64,000 nt of DNA, from positions 62,001 through 126,000 of the forward strand of contig DUMA01000022.1 of the NCBI GenBank assembly GCA_012840135.1. Reading direction: 5' to 3'. The notes below the pieces were generated by a model. It was not told the origin of the DNA. It did no database searches and was given only the letters and a program-made list of their open reading frames with translations. The translations under genes were made by a program, and so were the position numbers. This document shows positions 33,630 to 41,963 of the stretch, in pieces; positions within the stretch are counted from its first letter, which is position 1; the number at the start of each line of letters is the position of its first letter. This DNA is from Thermoanaerobacterales bacterium (GTDB taxonomy: Bacteria; Bacillota; Thermosediminibacteria; Thermosediminibacterales; Tepidanaerobacteraceae).

Positions 33630-33657
33630 GAGCCCTTTTACTAAAAGGGCTTTTTTA
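33630..33657 (+). terminator. Rho-independent terminator
   Basis: AGCCCTTTT-ACT-AAAAGGGCT is a perfect 9-bp stem followed by Ts; the opposite strand also has an A/T-rich flank, so it could serve the minus-strand tRNA-Trp as well. Confidence 0.85.
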
Positions 33658-33670
33658 TATACATAAAAAA

Positions 33671-33746
33671 TGGCAGGGGAGACAGGACTCGAACCCGCAA
33701 CCAATGGTTTTGGAGACCACTACTCTACCAATTGAGCTACTCCCCT
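33671..33746 (-). tRNA. tRNA-Trp (CCA)
   Basis: A 76-nt cloverleaf on the minus strand with acceptor stem AGGGGAG/CTCCCCT, anticodon CCA in loop TCTCCAAAA context, GGTTCGAGTCC T-arm and encoded CCA end. It is the only RNA gene on this strand in the window. Confidence 0.95.
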
Positions 33747-33757
33747 GCGGCAATATT

Positions 33758-33786
33758 ATTATATAATATATCGGGTTTTATGTCAA
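33758..33786 (-). promoter_or_regulatory. Promoter of tRNA-Trp
   Basis: On the minus strand a consensus TTGACA (33781-33786), 17-bp spacer and TATAAT (33758-33763), 11 bp before the tRNA 5' end. It is the strongest promoter seen in the window. Confidence 0.9.
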
Positions 33787-33978
33787 AGGGTTATTTTAAT
33801 TGTCTTTATATTTTTTTAGGTTATTTTTTATAATTATATTTTTTGGCTTATATAATAAAACTATACACTTCTACGGATTTCGAATTTATAAGTTTACATA
33901 AGATATATTATCGGACGTTATTAAATACAAATTTTTGCTTATCCTTGCTTTTTTATATTATATTAACCGCAGGGCAGG

Positions 33979-34188
33979 TTAATCTGCAAAGCCATTTTCA
34001 TATAGCGTTTCATTAAAATTATTTGTCGCATCCTTAATCTGATATAAATTCTTTTCATCTTTTTGGATGCCTTGAGGTTTTATATCGTCATCCAGGGATT
34101 GAAGCTGAAAAAAACACATTGGGAAAATATCATTGGAATACTCTGGCTGTTCCTCTTTCTTCATCCAGGGAATATTATCATGTGTCAT
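33979..34188 (-). CDS. Small acidic protein, unknown
   Basis: A 69-residue protein without recognised family, rich in Asp, Glu and Asn, soluble. AAGAAAGGA lies 7 bp before the ATG. It is divergent from lexA, whose control region it may share, and is followed by a weak hairpin (TTAACC/GGTTAA at 33963-33982). The 230-bp stretch between it and tRNA-Trp is very AT-rich and contains only the tRNA promoter. Confidence 0.45.
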   Translation of the reverse strand: MTHDNIPWMKKEEQPEYSNDIFPMCFFQLQSLDDDIKPQGIQKDEKNLYQIKDATNNFNETLYENGFAD

Positions 34189-34275
34189 TATATCATATCC
34201 TTTCTTATATGTCTTTATGGCCTTGCATAAATAGTATTTACAAAAAAATATTTTTTATCGGCATAATATAGGATA

Positions 34276-34287
34276 AAACATATGTTT
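34276..34287 (+). promoter_or_regulatory. LexA-like operator
   Basis: AAACATATGTTT, a perfect 12-bp palindrome resembling the Gram-positive SOS box (GAAC-N4-GTTC with A/T outer bases), overlapping the -35 region of the lexA promoter. Confidence 0.65.
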
Positions 34288-34313
34288 AAAAAGAGGAATA
34301 AATATGGTATAAT
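34285..34313 (+). promoter_or_regulatory. lexA promoter
   Basis: TTTAAA at 34285-34290, 17 bp, TATAAT at 34308-34313 with the TG extension. The -35 is weak and overlaps the operator palindrome. Confidence 0.7.
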
Positions 34314-34341
34314 ACAAAATAAAAAATGGAGTTGTGATAAT

Positions 34342-34950
34342 ATGTATGAAGATTTGACTCCAAGGCAAAGGCAAATCCTTGATTATATTTACAATTTTAC
34401 AAGTACCCATGGTTATCCCCCGTCGGTGAGGGAAATATGTATTGCCACAAATTTAAAGTCCACCGCTACTGTTCATGGATATCTGGTACAGCTCGAAAAA
34501 AAAGGGTACCTTAACAGAGATCCGCAAAAACCGAGGGCCATAGAGTTGATGAATAGAAGCTTTGTTGGCCAGAGCACTGTAAAAGTTCCTCTGGTAGGAA
34601 AAGTAACCGCTGGTCAGCCAATTTTGGCCGAAGAAAATATTGAAACTGTTTTTAACCTCCCTAAAGAAATGGTTCCTGATGCGGATGTTTTTATGCTTTC
34701 TGTCAAAGGTGAAAGCATGATAGAGGCAGGTATTCTTGATGGCGATTATGTGATAGTTCGATCTACTGATAGTGCCGAAAACGGCGATATTGTTGTTGCA
34801 TTGCTAGGTGATGAAGCCACTATTAAAAGATTTTATAAAGAATCGAATCATTTTAGACTCCAACCAGAGAACCGTTTTATGGAACCGATTATTACAAAAG
34901 ATTTGAAAATACTCGGCAAAGTTGTGGGGCTCTTTAGAAAAATAAAATAG
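34342..34950 (+). CDS. lexA: LexA repressor
   Basis: A 202-residue SOS repressor. The winged helix-turn-helix spans residues 1-65 ([30 protein letters not shown]). The self-cleavage site is Ala-Gly in KVTAGQPIL, the catalytic Ser is in [10 protein letters not shown] and the Lys in [11 protein letters not shown] 34342 gives the typical N-terminus; a longer frame from 34282 starts inside the operator. Its own control region carries a likely LexA box, indicating autoregulation. The mismatch-repair genes are nearby but have no visible box. Confidence 0.94.
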   Translation: MYEDLTPRQRQILDYIYNFTSTHGYPPSVREICIATNLKSTATVHGYLVQLEKKGYLNRDPQKPRAIELMNRSFVGQSTVKVPLVGKVTAGQPILAEENIETVFNLPKEMVPDADVFMLSVKGESMIEAGILDGDYVIVRSTDSAENGDIVVALLGDEATIKRFYKESNHFRLQPENRFMEPIITKDLKILGKVVGLFRKIK

Positions 34951-34978
34951 GACTTAAGTATATACGTATAAAGTCCTA
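34948..34978. terminator. Inverted repeat between convergent lexA and ynbB
   Basis: TAGGACTT and AAGTCCTA are complementary over 8 bp with a 15-nt loop that itself contains the palindrome TATACGTATA. There is no real T tract; it lies between converging genes and may be a bidirectional end signal. Confidence 0.45.
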
Positions 34979-35004
34979 ACAAATAAAAATGTTCAGGTTT
35001 ACTC

Positions 35005-36282
35005 TCATACAATATAATTTTGATCTATTAATTCCTGGTACGCTTTTATTATACCAAGTTTCACATGGGTATAATTGATTCCCCCTTGTATGTACGCTAT
35101 ATAAGGTTCTCGAATGGGTGCATCAATGCTCAATTCTATTGAAGATCCCTGGATAAAGCTACCTCCTGCCATGATAACCTGATGGTTGTATCCCGGCATA
35201 TCCCAGGGTTCTGGTAAGACGTGGGAATCTACTGGCCCCACCTTTTGTATGCCACGACAAAAACTTATAAGAATGTCTTTGTTTTTAAAAACTACTGCTG
35301 TTACTATATCTCCTCTTTTCTCATTATATTTGGGAAAAACCTCAAACCCCGCCAGTTCCATAAATCTTGATGTAAAAACTGCGCTCTTTAGAGCTTCTCC
35401 GACCACCAGTGGAGCAAAAAACAATCCCTGGAGGGTAAGGCGGTTTGTGGAAAGTGTAGGTCCGCAGTTTTTACCAATGCCTGGCGCTGAAAGTCGGTAA
35501 GAACACTGTTTTACCAGTTCTTCCTTCCCTACTACATACCCCCCAGTAGGAGCTATGCCTCCTCCGGGATTTTTTATTAACGAACCAGCACACAAATCGG
35601 CTCCCACTTCAATAGGTTCTTTTATATCCACAAATTCCCCATAGCAATTATCGACAAGACAAATAATATCCTCTTTTATACTTTTTATATGTCTTATTAA
35701 TTCTCCTATTTCATCCGGCCGGAGTGCATGTCTCAAGCTGTAACCTCTTGATCTTTGAATTAATACCATTCGAGTATCCCGATTGATTTTTAAAGCTATT
35801 TGTTCATAATCGGGCTTTCCATCCTTTAAACTTACTTCGGAATATTTAATTTTGAAATCTGCCAGGGAAGAACAGTTTTTACCCCATATTACATCTTTTA
35901 ATGTATCATACGGAGTTCCTGTCACGCTTAAAAGCTCATCATTTGGCCTCAATATCCCGAAAAGGCACAAGGTTATGGCATGGGTGCCTGATATGATTTG
36001 AGGTCTGACAAGGGCATCTTCAGCTTTAAAAACAGTCTTGTAAATTTCTTCTATAGTGCTTCTTCCCTCATCATTATATCCATATCCCGTAGAATCTGTA
36101 AGATGAAAGTCGCTGAGACCCGAAGCTCTCATAGCTGTTATAACTTTTAGCTGGTTATACTCTATCAAGTCATCTATTGTTCGCCAATATGGTTCGATAT
36201 CGGTCTGCGCCTTCTCGGCAAGTTCTAATACCTTTTGATCTATGTAGTAGTGTTCTTTTAAAAAAGTCCAGGTTGAATTCAC
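35005..36282 (-). CDS. ynbB: PLP-dependent Met gamma-lyase-like protein (YnbB, 'aluminium resistance' family)
   Basis: A 425-residue PLP enzyme of the Cys/Met-metabolism fold. The PLP region is IISGTHAITLCLFGIL (about 95), LVDNCYGEF gives the conserved Asp (about 211), and LIKNPGGGIAPTGGY (about 235) carries the PLP lysine. The C-terminus INYTHVKLGI is family-typical. It starts with GTG behind AAGGGGA. In Bacillus ynbB lies next to spoVK and hflX; here it is in the same place relative to spoVK, though the intervening genes differ. The in vivo reaction is unknown. Confidence 0.88.
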   Translation of the reverse strand: MNSTWTFLKEHYYIDQKVLELAEKAQTDIEPYWRTIDDLIEYNQLKVITAMRASGLSDFHLTDSTGYGYNDEGRSTIEEIYKTVFKAEDALVRPQIISGTHAITLCLFGILRPNDELLSVTGTPYDTLKDVIWGKNCSSLADFKIKYSEVSLKDGKPDYEQIALKINRDTRMVLIQRSRGYSLRHALRPDEIGELIRHIKSIKEDIICLVDNCYGEFVDIKEPIEVGADLCAGSLIKNPGGGIAPTGGYVVGKEELVKQCSYRLSAPGIGKNCGPTLSTNRLTLQGLFFAPLVVGEALKSAVFTSRFMELAGFEVFPKYNEKRGDIVTAVVFKNKDILISFCRGIQKVGPVDSHVLPEPWDMPGYNHQVIMAGGSFIQGSSIELSIDAPIREPYIAYIQGGINYTHVKLGIIKAYQELIDQNYIV

Positions 36283-36366
36283 GTTAGAAATCCCCTTTTT
36301 GTAATATTTTACTTTAAAATTTTATCACATGTCTGTACTCTATTCAACTTTTCAGCATTTCAGGTT

Positions 36367-36579
36367 TCAGATTTTAGGTGATATTTTTAAAAAATTACAA
36401 TCTTGATGGCACAGGGGACATATGCCATTTTCCATTAATTTTCTTTTTAATTCCATTGGTATAATGGCTTCTCCTTCACTAAAACCTTCTTTTTTCCCTA
36501 TCCTTCTTCCGATAGCATAACCAAGCAAGAAAACTGAAAGCCCCAGTATTAAAATTAAGAGTATGGTTTTAAAAATCAT
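36367..36579 (-). CDS. Small membrane protein with Cys motif
   Basis: A 70-residue protein with one N-terminal membrane helix (TILLILILGLSVFLLGYAIG) followed by a basic GRRIGKKEGF and a C-terminal CPLCHQDC that could bind zinc. The ribosome site GAGGAGG overlaps the stop of the gene before it, so it is the last gene of the spoVK operon. No known family. Confidence 0.6.
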   Translation of the reverse strand: MIFKTILLILILGLSVFLLGYAIGRRIGKKEGFSEGEAIIPMELKRKLMENGICPLCHQDCNFLKISPKI

Positions 36580-36581
36580 GA

Positions 36582-37202
36582 TCAGGCTGCCTCCTCATCG
36601 GGTTTTTCTAGTTTATTAACGTTGTGGAACCATAAATTTATTATGTTAACAATAGCTCCCAGTGAAAATATTCCTGATAAAGCTTTGAAAAAATCCAGGT
36701 AAAGGGATGAAATAAAAAAAATTATTCCAAGCAGTAGGCATTCATTTTTGCCTAGCAAAAATGCCCAGTTTTTTGTTGAGTATATGTCTGTCCTGTAGTC
36801 CGCATAGTCATCCCATAGTTGAATAGCAATAATCAAAAAAAGCGAAGAAAAAGTTTCGACAGCTCCAAATAAAACAACTGCCATGATTATTGTTAGAATT
36901 GACTCCTGGTAGCCATATAAGCCCGATGGCATTTTAGCATTCAAATTTCCCGCCATACCTGTGGAAAAACTTGCAAAAAAAAGGCTAATGGCTGTGGGAG
37001 GATTTAGAATGCACGCCAGGGAAAAAATAAATAAGGCATACGGTAATGTGCCCAGACGCAAAATTCTGGTTATATTATCTTTTTTTATGAGCTCATCAAA
37101 TTCCATATCCATATAGTCATCCATTATTTTTACAACCATTCCTGTCAAAAAAACACTTAAAAAAGTTTTAAGTGCAAACGGGTTAAATATTATGGGCCAC
37201 AA
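36582..37202 (-). CDS. Miniature UbiA-like membrane protein
   Basis: A 206-residue integral membrane protein with about five or six hydrophobic segments. It has two similar Asp-rich stretches, KIMDDYMDMEFDEL near residue 25 and QLWDDYADYRTDI near residue 127, about 100 residues apart. UbiA prenyltransferases carry two such D-x3-D motifs for Mg-diphosphate binding, but they are about 290 residues long, so this is either a shortened or a distantly related member. The TTG start lies 20 bp inside the preceding GTPase gene. Function is not known; prenyl-diphosphate chemistry is an inference. Confidence 0.5.
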   Translation of the reverse strand: MWPIIFNPFALKTFLSVFLTGMVVKIMDDYMDMEFDELIKKDNITRILRLGTLPYALFIFSLACILNPPTAISLFFASFSTGMAGNLNAKMPSGLYGYQESILTIIMAVVLFGAVETFSSLFLIIAIQLWDDYADYRTDIYSTKNWAFLLGKNECLLLGIIFFISSLYLDFFKALSGIFSLGAIVNIINLWFHNVNKLEKPDEEAA

Positions 37203-37791
37203 AGGTTTTCACCTCTTTAAAACCTGTTTTATGAAGGGCTGATATGGGTATTATAAAGTGACCGGATAATTCTTCTTTGATCTTTTTTAACCCATTTTTA
37301 GCTCCAGGCAAGTCCATTTTATTTGCCAGAATCACATAACCTCTCCTTATTTGAGCAAATTGAGCTATTTGATAATCTACAACTCCCATGGCATTGGGCA
37401 GTTCCTTTTTTCCTGCAGCAGACGCATCAATAATATGAATTATAAAATCTGATTCACGCACTGCCGATAGTGTTTGTGAAATGGCTTTTCGAATATCGCT
37501 GTCTGGGTGAATACCGTCGATTAATCCTGCAGTATCGATCAGCTGAATTTTTTTTTTGCCCTTTCCCATGGGAATATCAACGGTTACGGCCTGAATATTT
37601 CTGGTTTTATGGATTTTTCCATCGGCGAGTTTGGAAAGTGCCAGTTTGGGATTAATTTTCTCATAATCTTTTGTACCATCGCTATTTAATCTTTCTATTT
37701 CAATGGTGTTCATGCCAAGATATTCTGCAAAATTTATAAGAAATACTGTTTTACCAACGCCTGTTTTGCCTATGATAGTGCATTTTTTCAA
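37183..37791 (-). CDS. Small GTPase, Era/HflX-like domain only
   Basis: A 202-residue P-loop GTPase. G1 is IIGKTGVGKTVF at residue 7, a DTAG G3 motif near residue 86 (QLIDTAGLIDG), G4 NKMD near 159 and G5 as ISALHKTG near 185. There is no RNA-binding KH or HflX N-terminal domain, so it is a bare G domain. Its TTG start overlaps the spoVK stop (TTGA). It occupies the position that hflX (ynbA) has next to spoVK in Bacillus but is a different protein. The sequence TRNIQAVTVDIPMGKGKKK may contain switch I. Confidence 0.8.
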   Translation of the reverse strand: MKKCTIIGKTGVGKTVFLINFAEYLGMNTIEIERLNSDGTKDYEKINPKLALSKLADGKIHKTRNIQAVTVDIPMGKGKKKIQLIDTAGLIDGIHPDSDIRKAISQTLSAVRESDFIIHIIDASAAGKKELPNAMGVVDYQIAQFAQIRRGYVILANKMDLPGAKNGLKKIKEELSGHFIIPISALHKTGFKEVKTFVAHNI

Positions 37792-38759
37792 ACTTCTTCC
37801 ACCTCCGATATATCCTCGGGCTTTATATATAGAAGATCTTCTCTGGAAATCTTTTTCTGATTTATTAACCTAACAGCTTGTAGCCGTATAGCTTTTTCTA
37901 TCATATTTCTTACCATCCGGGCATTTCCCATCTTTTCATAATTGATACCATTTCTGCTGTTGATAAGAATTTTTTCAAATTTAGACATAGCTTCGGAACT
38001 GAATTTATATTGTCTTTTTTCTACCATCATTTTTGCAATTTGCATAAGCTCTTCAATGGTATAATCGTTAAACTCCATTCTTATGGGAAATCTTGATCTG
38101 AGGCCGGGATTTGTCTGTAAAAACCACTCCATTTCATCCTTATATCCCGCCAGAATAACAATGAGACTATCTTTATGATCTTCCATGGCCTTTACGAGTG
38201 TATCTATAGCTTCTTTTCCGAAATCCTTTTCTCCTCCCCTTGCTAAAGAATATGCTTCATCTATAAACAATATCCCTCCCAGTGCGCGTTTAATTTGTTC
38301 CTTTGTCTTTTGCGCTGTGTGTCCGATATATTCTCCTACCAGGTCTGCCCTTTCCACCTCTATGGTATGACCCTTTTGAAGTATTTTCATAGCTTTGAAC
38401 ATTTTCCCCAAAAGCCTTGCTACTGTCGTTTTACCAGTGCCTGGATTTCCTTTAAAAATCATATGCAGCACCTGGGGCTCCGTCCGAAGGTTTTCTTCCT
38501 GTCGTTTTTTTTGAATGGCAACGAAAGCCTGTATTTCTTTCACCAGTTGTTTTACTTTATTAAGACCGATTAATTCATCAAGTTCTTTCATAATATCCTC
38601 TAATTGTTCTTCATCATTTACTCTGGTTATAATCTGACCTTTATGATTATCCAACTCCCTGAAAATCACAAATGCTTCTGCAGGTGTTATCTGACCGTTG
38701 TTTAACATTTCTACTACTTGACTTGGGTTTTGCACGTTATTTTTTAAATTACAGCTCAT
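37788..38759 (-). CDS. spoVK: Stage V sporulation protein K (AAA ATPase, CbbX-like)
   Basis: A 323-residue AAA+ ATPase needed for spore maturation in Bacillus. Walker A FKGNPGTGKTTVARLLG near residue 108, Walker B ILFIDEAYSLARGG near 168, sensor and arginine-finger region NPGLRSRFP near 225. The 80-residue N-terminal extension with ITPAEAFVIFREL is less conserved. It is the first gene of a four-gene operon on the minus strand (spoVK, GTPase, UbiA-like, small membrane protein) and lies downstream of hfq, from which it is separated by a strong bidirectional hairpin. Confidence 0.92.
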   Translation of the reverse strand: MSCNLKNNVQNPSQVVEMLNNGQITPAEAFVIFRELDNHKGQIITRVNDEEQLEDIMKELDELIGLNKVKQLVKEIQAFVAIQKKRQEENLRTEPQVLHMIFKGNPGTGKTTVARLLGKMFKAMKILQKGHTIEVERADLVGEYIGHTAQKTKEQIKRALGGILFIDEAYSLARGGEKDFGKEAIDTLVKAMEDHKDSLIVILAGYKDEMEWFLQTNPGLRSRFPIRMEFNDYTIEELMQIAKMMVEKRQYKFSSEAMSKFEKILINSRNGINYEKMGNARMVRNMIEKAIRLQAVRLINQKKISREDLLYIKPEDISEVEEV

Positions 38760-38820
38760 ATAAGATAAGCACCCCGCAAAAATTCTGTATCAATTTATTA
38801 TATGCAGCATCATAGGAAAT

Positions 38821-38863
38821 GACACAAAAAACCCTGGATATTATTTCCAGGGTTTTTTGTGTC
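38821..38863. terminator. Perfect 17-bp hairpin terminator after hfq
   Basis: GACACAAAAAACCCTGG and its exact complement flank a 9-nt loop. On the minus strand it ends hfq with a T run inside the right arm; it would work in both directions. spoVK therefore needs its own promoter in the 60 bp beyond, where I see no clear one. Confidence 0.88.
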
Positions 38864-38879
38864 ATTTCTTTTATGCTTT

Positions 38880-39146
38880 CTAGCTTTCAGTTTCTTCGGG
38901 CTTCTTCTGTTCCGAACTTGTGTTAAAATTAAAAGTTACAGGTTTGAAAGGAGATATGGTTGAAACAGCATGTTTGTAAACCAGCTGTTGTCTGCCGTCA
39001 GAGTCTAACACCACAGTAAAATTATCAAATCCCCGAACGTGACCCTTTAACTGGAAACCGTTTATCAGATAAATGGTTACAGGTATATTATCCTTTCTAA
39101 CCTGGTTTAAAAAGCTGTCCTGAAGATTAATCTGAGCTTTTGTCAT
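38880..39146 (-). CDS. hfq: RNA chaperone Hfq
   Basis: An 88-residue RNA chaperone (Sm-like fold, hexameric). The Sm1 region [20 protein letters not shown] and the Sm2 motif [10 protein letters not shown] are complete; FTVVLDS and [14 protein letters not shown] are typical. A Firmicute Hfq is often short, but here the C-terminus is extended by about 18 residues rich in Ser, Glu and Lys. Two ATGs are possible; 39146 is better spaced from the AAGGGGG (39149 is only 4 bp away). It follows miaA, as in Bacillus and E. coli. Confidence 0.94.
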   Translation of the reverse strand: MTKAQINLQDSFLNQVRKDNIPVTIYLINGFQLKGHVRGFDNFTVVLDSDGRQQLVYKHAVSTISPFKPVTFNFNTSSEQKKPEETES

Positions 39147-39184
39147 CATTTGTCCCCCTTAAATTATTGTTTACATTGTATATT

Positions 39185-40129
39185 CTAGGTATTTTTTAAT
39201 TTTCCTTCTACCGCTTTAATAATATTTTCTACAACTTTTTTCATCCCTTCTCGAGAAACATCCATCCATACGATGTTTTTATCCCTTAAAAACCAGGTAT
39301 ACTGCCTTTTGGCATAGCGACGGGTATCTCTGGATATAAGGTAAATGGCTTCTTCAAGAGTGATTTTACCATCCAGGTAATCTATAATCTGTCTATAGCC
39401 CAGACCTTGCATGGCATTCAAGTCCCTTGAGTATCCCATATCCAAAAGCCTTTTTACTTCTTCTACCAAACCCTTCTTTATCATCTGCTGAACCCTTTCA
39501 TTTATGCGCCGGTACAGTTCATCTCTCGGCCTTGTCAGGCCGAACATGAACAAATCATATAAACTCTTCTGCTTCTTCGTTTTTTCTTCATATGAGGAAA
39601 AAGTACATCCTGTCTTAATACAAACTTCCAGAGCCCGTATAATTCTTCTTAAGTTATTAGGGTGGATTTTTCTTGCTGCGTCCGGATCTAATTTTTCCAA
39701 CTTGTCATACAGGAATTCATTGCCGTATTTAAGGGCTTGGTTTCTTAATTGTTCTCTTAAGGCTTCATCCTTTTCAAACTCAGAAAAAGTATAATTATAG
39801 CAAACAGCGTTCACGTAAAGTCCTGTTCCACCGGATAATAATGGTAACTTGTGGCGGCTGACAATATCTTCTATACATTGCTTTACCATGGATTGAAAAT
39901 CGGCTACACTGAAGTCCTGATCTGGATTTAATATATCGATCATATGATGCCTTATTCCCCTTTGTTCCGCTCGAGAGGGCTTGGCGGTTCCGATATCCAT
40001 ATACTTATAGATTTGCATGGAATCTGCCGAAATAATTTCGGCATTTAACTTTCGCGCCACTTCAATAGCTATTTCAGTCTTCCCCACTGCCGTTGGACCT
40101 ACGATAACCAGCAAAGGTTTTTTTTGCAT
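39185..40129 (-). CDS. miaA: tRNA dimethylallyltransferase
   Basis: A 314-residue enzyme adding a dimethylallyl group to A37 of tRNAs that read UNN codons. Walker A VIVGPTAVGKTEIAIEVA, DSMQIYKYMDIGTAKPS (about 36), GIRHHMIDILNPDQDFSVA and LSGGTGLYVNAV (about 99) are all present, and KRQYTWFRD-like KRQYTWFLRDK near 278 binds tRNA. It begins 4 bp after mutL. Its product is methylthiolated by MiaB, encoded in the same cluster, so both steps of ms2i6A are here. Confidence 0.95.
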   Translation of the reverse strand: MQKKPLLVIVGPTAVGKTEIAIEVARKLNAEIISADSMQIYKYMDIGTAKPSRAEQRGIRHHMIDILNPDQDFSVADFQSMVKQCIEDIVSRHKLPLLSGGTGLYVNAVCYNYTFSEFEKDEALREQLRNQALKYGNEFLYDKLEKLDPDAARKIHPNNLRRIIRALEVCIKTGCTFSSYEEKTKKQKSLYDLFMFGLTRPRDELYRRINERVQQMIKKGLVEEVKRLLDMGYSRDLNAMQGLGYRQIIDYLDGKITLEEAIYLISRDTRRYAKRQYTWFLRDKNIVWMDVSREGMKKVVENIIKAVEGKLKNT

Positions 40130-40132
40130 GGT

Positions 40133-41953
40133 TTAAACAATTCTTTTAAACTTTTTATCAAGTTCGTATTGGGTCATGGATATGGTCGTAGGTCTTCCGT
40201 GGGGACAGGTAAAGGGGTTTTCAAGATCTTTTAATTGATTTATTAGGTCATTCATCTGAACGAAATTCAAAACATCTCCTGCCTTTATGGCCGTATGACA
40301 TGCCATAGAAGCTATGAATTTTTCTCTCGGATGCAAGACGATATATTCTTCACCTCTGAAATTATCCAGGACCTCACCAAGAGTTTCTGGTTTTACAACC
40401 TTATCAAAAAAATATGGAACCGATCTGATTAAGACCGTATCCTTTCCAAAAATGGAGATATCAAAACCCATGTTTTTGATATCCTGGCTATATTCTTCAA
40501 CAAAGGTCATATCCTGCACGGAAATCTTTAATGCATAGGGTTGAATCAATTCCTGTGATGCCGGTTTTTGATTGAATTTATTTGAGTATTTTTCAAAAAG
40601 TATTCTTTCGTGAGCTGCATGTTGGTCTATTAAGTAAAATTCTCTTTCTCCCTCGGCTATAATATATGTATTGAACAACTGGCCTATTATCTTATTTACT
40701 GTAAATCTCCCTCTCGTGTCAACATGCTGGTTTTCTACTCTATTTTCAAAATATTGATTATGCGCAGCCTCGCATACAAAAGGCTTTTTACTTATTATAT
40801 CATGGGTACTGGGAGAATATACACTTTTTAGTAAATTATTTATCTTGCTGCCCTTATCTTCCTCAATTATTAATGTGGTTTGCTGTTCTAAAACTTGAGG
40901 GTTGTTTTTTTCTGTGCGGTCAGGCTCTTCGGAATCTCTGTAAAACTTTTCCACCGGTATGAGCGTATTTGATTTAAGGCTATGCAAAACGGCTTCGAAT
41001 AATGCTTTATGAACTTCATTTTCTTTTTGAAATTTTATTTCGAGCTTTGCAGGATGTACATTTACATCTATCTGAGAACTATCTATATCTATCATAACTA
41101 TAGCTATGGGAAACCTGCTGACAGGAAGCAGAGTCTTATAAGCTCTTTCCAGGGCATAAGACAACCCCTTATCCTTTATTAATCGGCGATTAACGAAAAA
41201 AGTTTCACCAGTGCGGTTTCCCCTGTTATATTGAGGAGTTGATATGAAACCGTATATATTGCCGGATGAAAAGGATTTTTGAATTTGTATTATCTGCTTT
41301 GCAACATCCTTTCCATATATCCTTGCTATCGCTTCATTATAATCTCCGTTACCGCTGGTATACAGGATTTCTTTTCCGTCGCTCACAAGGCGAAAGGAAA
41401 TGTGCGGATTACCAATGGAAAGTCTCGTAATCAGATCCGTGATATGAAAAATTTCCTGAGCTTCACTGCCGAGGAATTTCAATCTTGCGGGTGTATTATA
41501 AAACAGATTACTTACCTCGATGCAACATCCATTCCTGGCAGGTGCTTCCTCGAATTTCTCGATAGTTCCACCTCGTATTTCACACCTTGTACCTGTAAGT
41601 TCTTCAGACGTTTTTGTCAGAACTACTATATTCGAAACGCAGGCTATGCTTGGGAGGGCTTCTCCACGAAATCCCAGGGTTTTTATGTTAAAAATGTCGT
41701 CGAGTTTATGAATTTTACTGGTGGCATGACGCTCAAAAGCAGGCTTCACATCATCCTTAGATATTCCTTCGCCGTCGTCCGAGACTTTTATCAGTTTTTT
41801 ACCGCCTTTTTCTATTTCGATATTTATATGCTTGCTTCCGGCATCTATGGAATTCTCCACCAGTTCTTTTACCACAGAAACAGGCCTTTCTATAACTTCC
41901 CCGGCTGCTATTTTTGAAGAAACGCTGTCATCAAGAATTACAATTTTCCCCAT
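40133..41953 (-). CDS. mutL: DNA mismatch repair protein MutL
   Basis: A 606-residue GHKL ATPase. The N-terminal domain has KIAAGEVIERPVSVVKELVE, NSIDAG, DDGEGI and GFRGEALPSI; a linker of about 70 variable residues follows. The C-terminal domain contains DQHAAHERILFEK, the DQHA(X)2E(X)4E-type endonuclease metal motif, plus the FTCPHGRPT end motif, so it is the nicking type found in bacteria without MutH. It is 10 bp after mutS in the minus-strand order. Confidence 0.95.
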   Translation of the reverse strand: MGKIVILDDSVSSKIAAGEVIERPVSVVKELVENSIDAGSKHINIEIEKGGKKLIKVSDDGEGISKDDVKPAFERHATSKIHKLDDIFNIKTLGFRGEALPSIACVSNIVVLTKTSEELTGTRCEIRGGTIEKFEEAPARNGCCIEVSNLFYNTPARLKFLGSEAQEIFHITDLITRLSIGNPHISFRLVSDGKEILYTSGNGDYNEAIARIYGKDVAKQIIQIQKSFSSGNIYGFISTPQYNRGNRTGETFFVNRRLIKDKGLSYALERAYKTLLPVSRFPIAIVMIDIDSSQIDVNVHPAKLEIKFQKENEVHKALFEAVLHSLKSNTLIPVEKFYRDSEEPDRTEKNNPQVLEQQTTLIIEEDKGSKINNLLKSVYSPSTHDIISKKPFVCEAAHNQYFENRVENQHVDTRGRFTVNKIIGQLFNTYIIAEGEREFYLIDQHAAHERILFEKYSNKFNQKPASQELIQPYALKISVQDMTFVEEYSQDIKNMGFDISIFGKDTVLIRSVPYFFDKVVKPETLGEVLDNFRGEEYIVLHPREKFIASMACHTAIKAGDVLNFVQMNDLINQLKDLENPFTCPHGRPTTISMTQYELDKKFKRIV

Positions 41954-41963
41954 AGAACCTACC

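Noticed and set aside
34282-34341. Longer start of lexA at 34282
   Set aside because: That ATG lies within the operator palindrome and upstream of the -10 element; the conserved protein begins at 34342.
36283-36366. 84-bp gap between ynbB and the small membrane protein gene
   Set aside because: Looked for a terminator or promoter; only AT-rich sequence without a convincing hairpin or hexamer pair.
41279-41917. 212-codon plus-strand frame inside mutL
   Set aside because: It is opposite the conserved MutL ATPase domain and its translation has no recognisable features.
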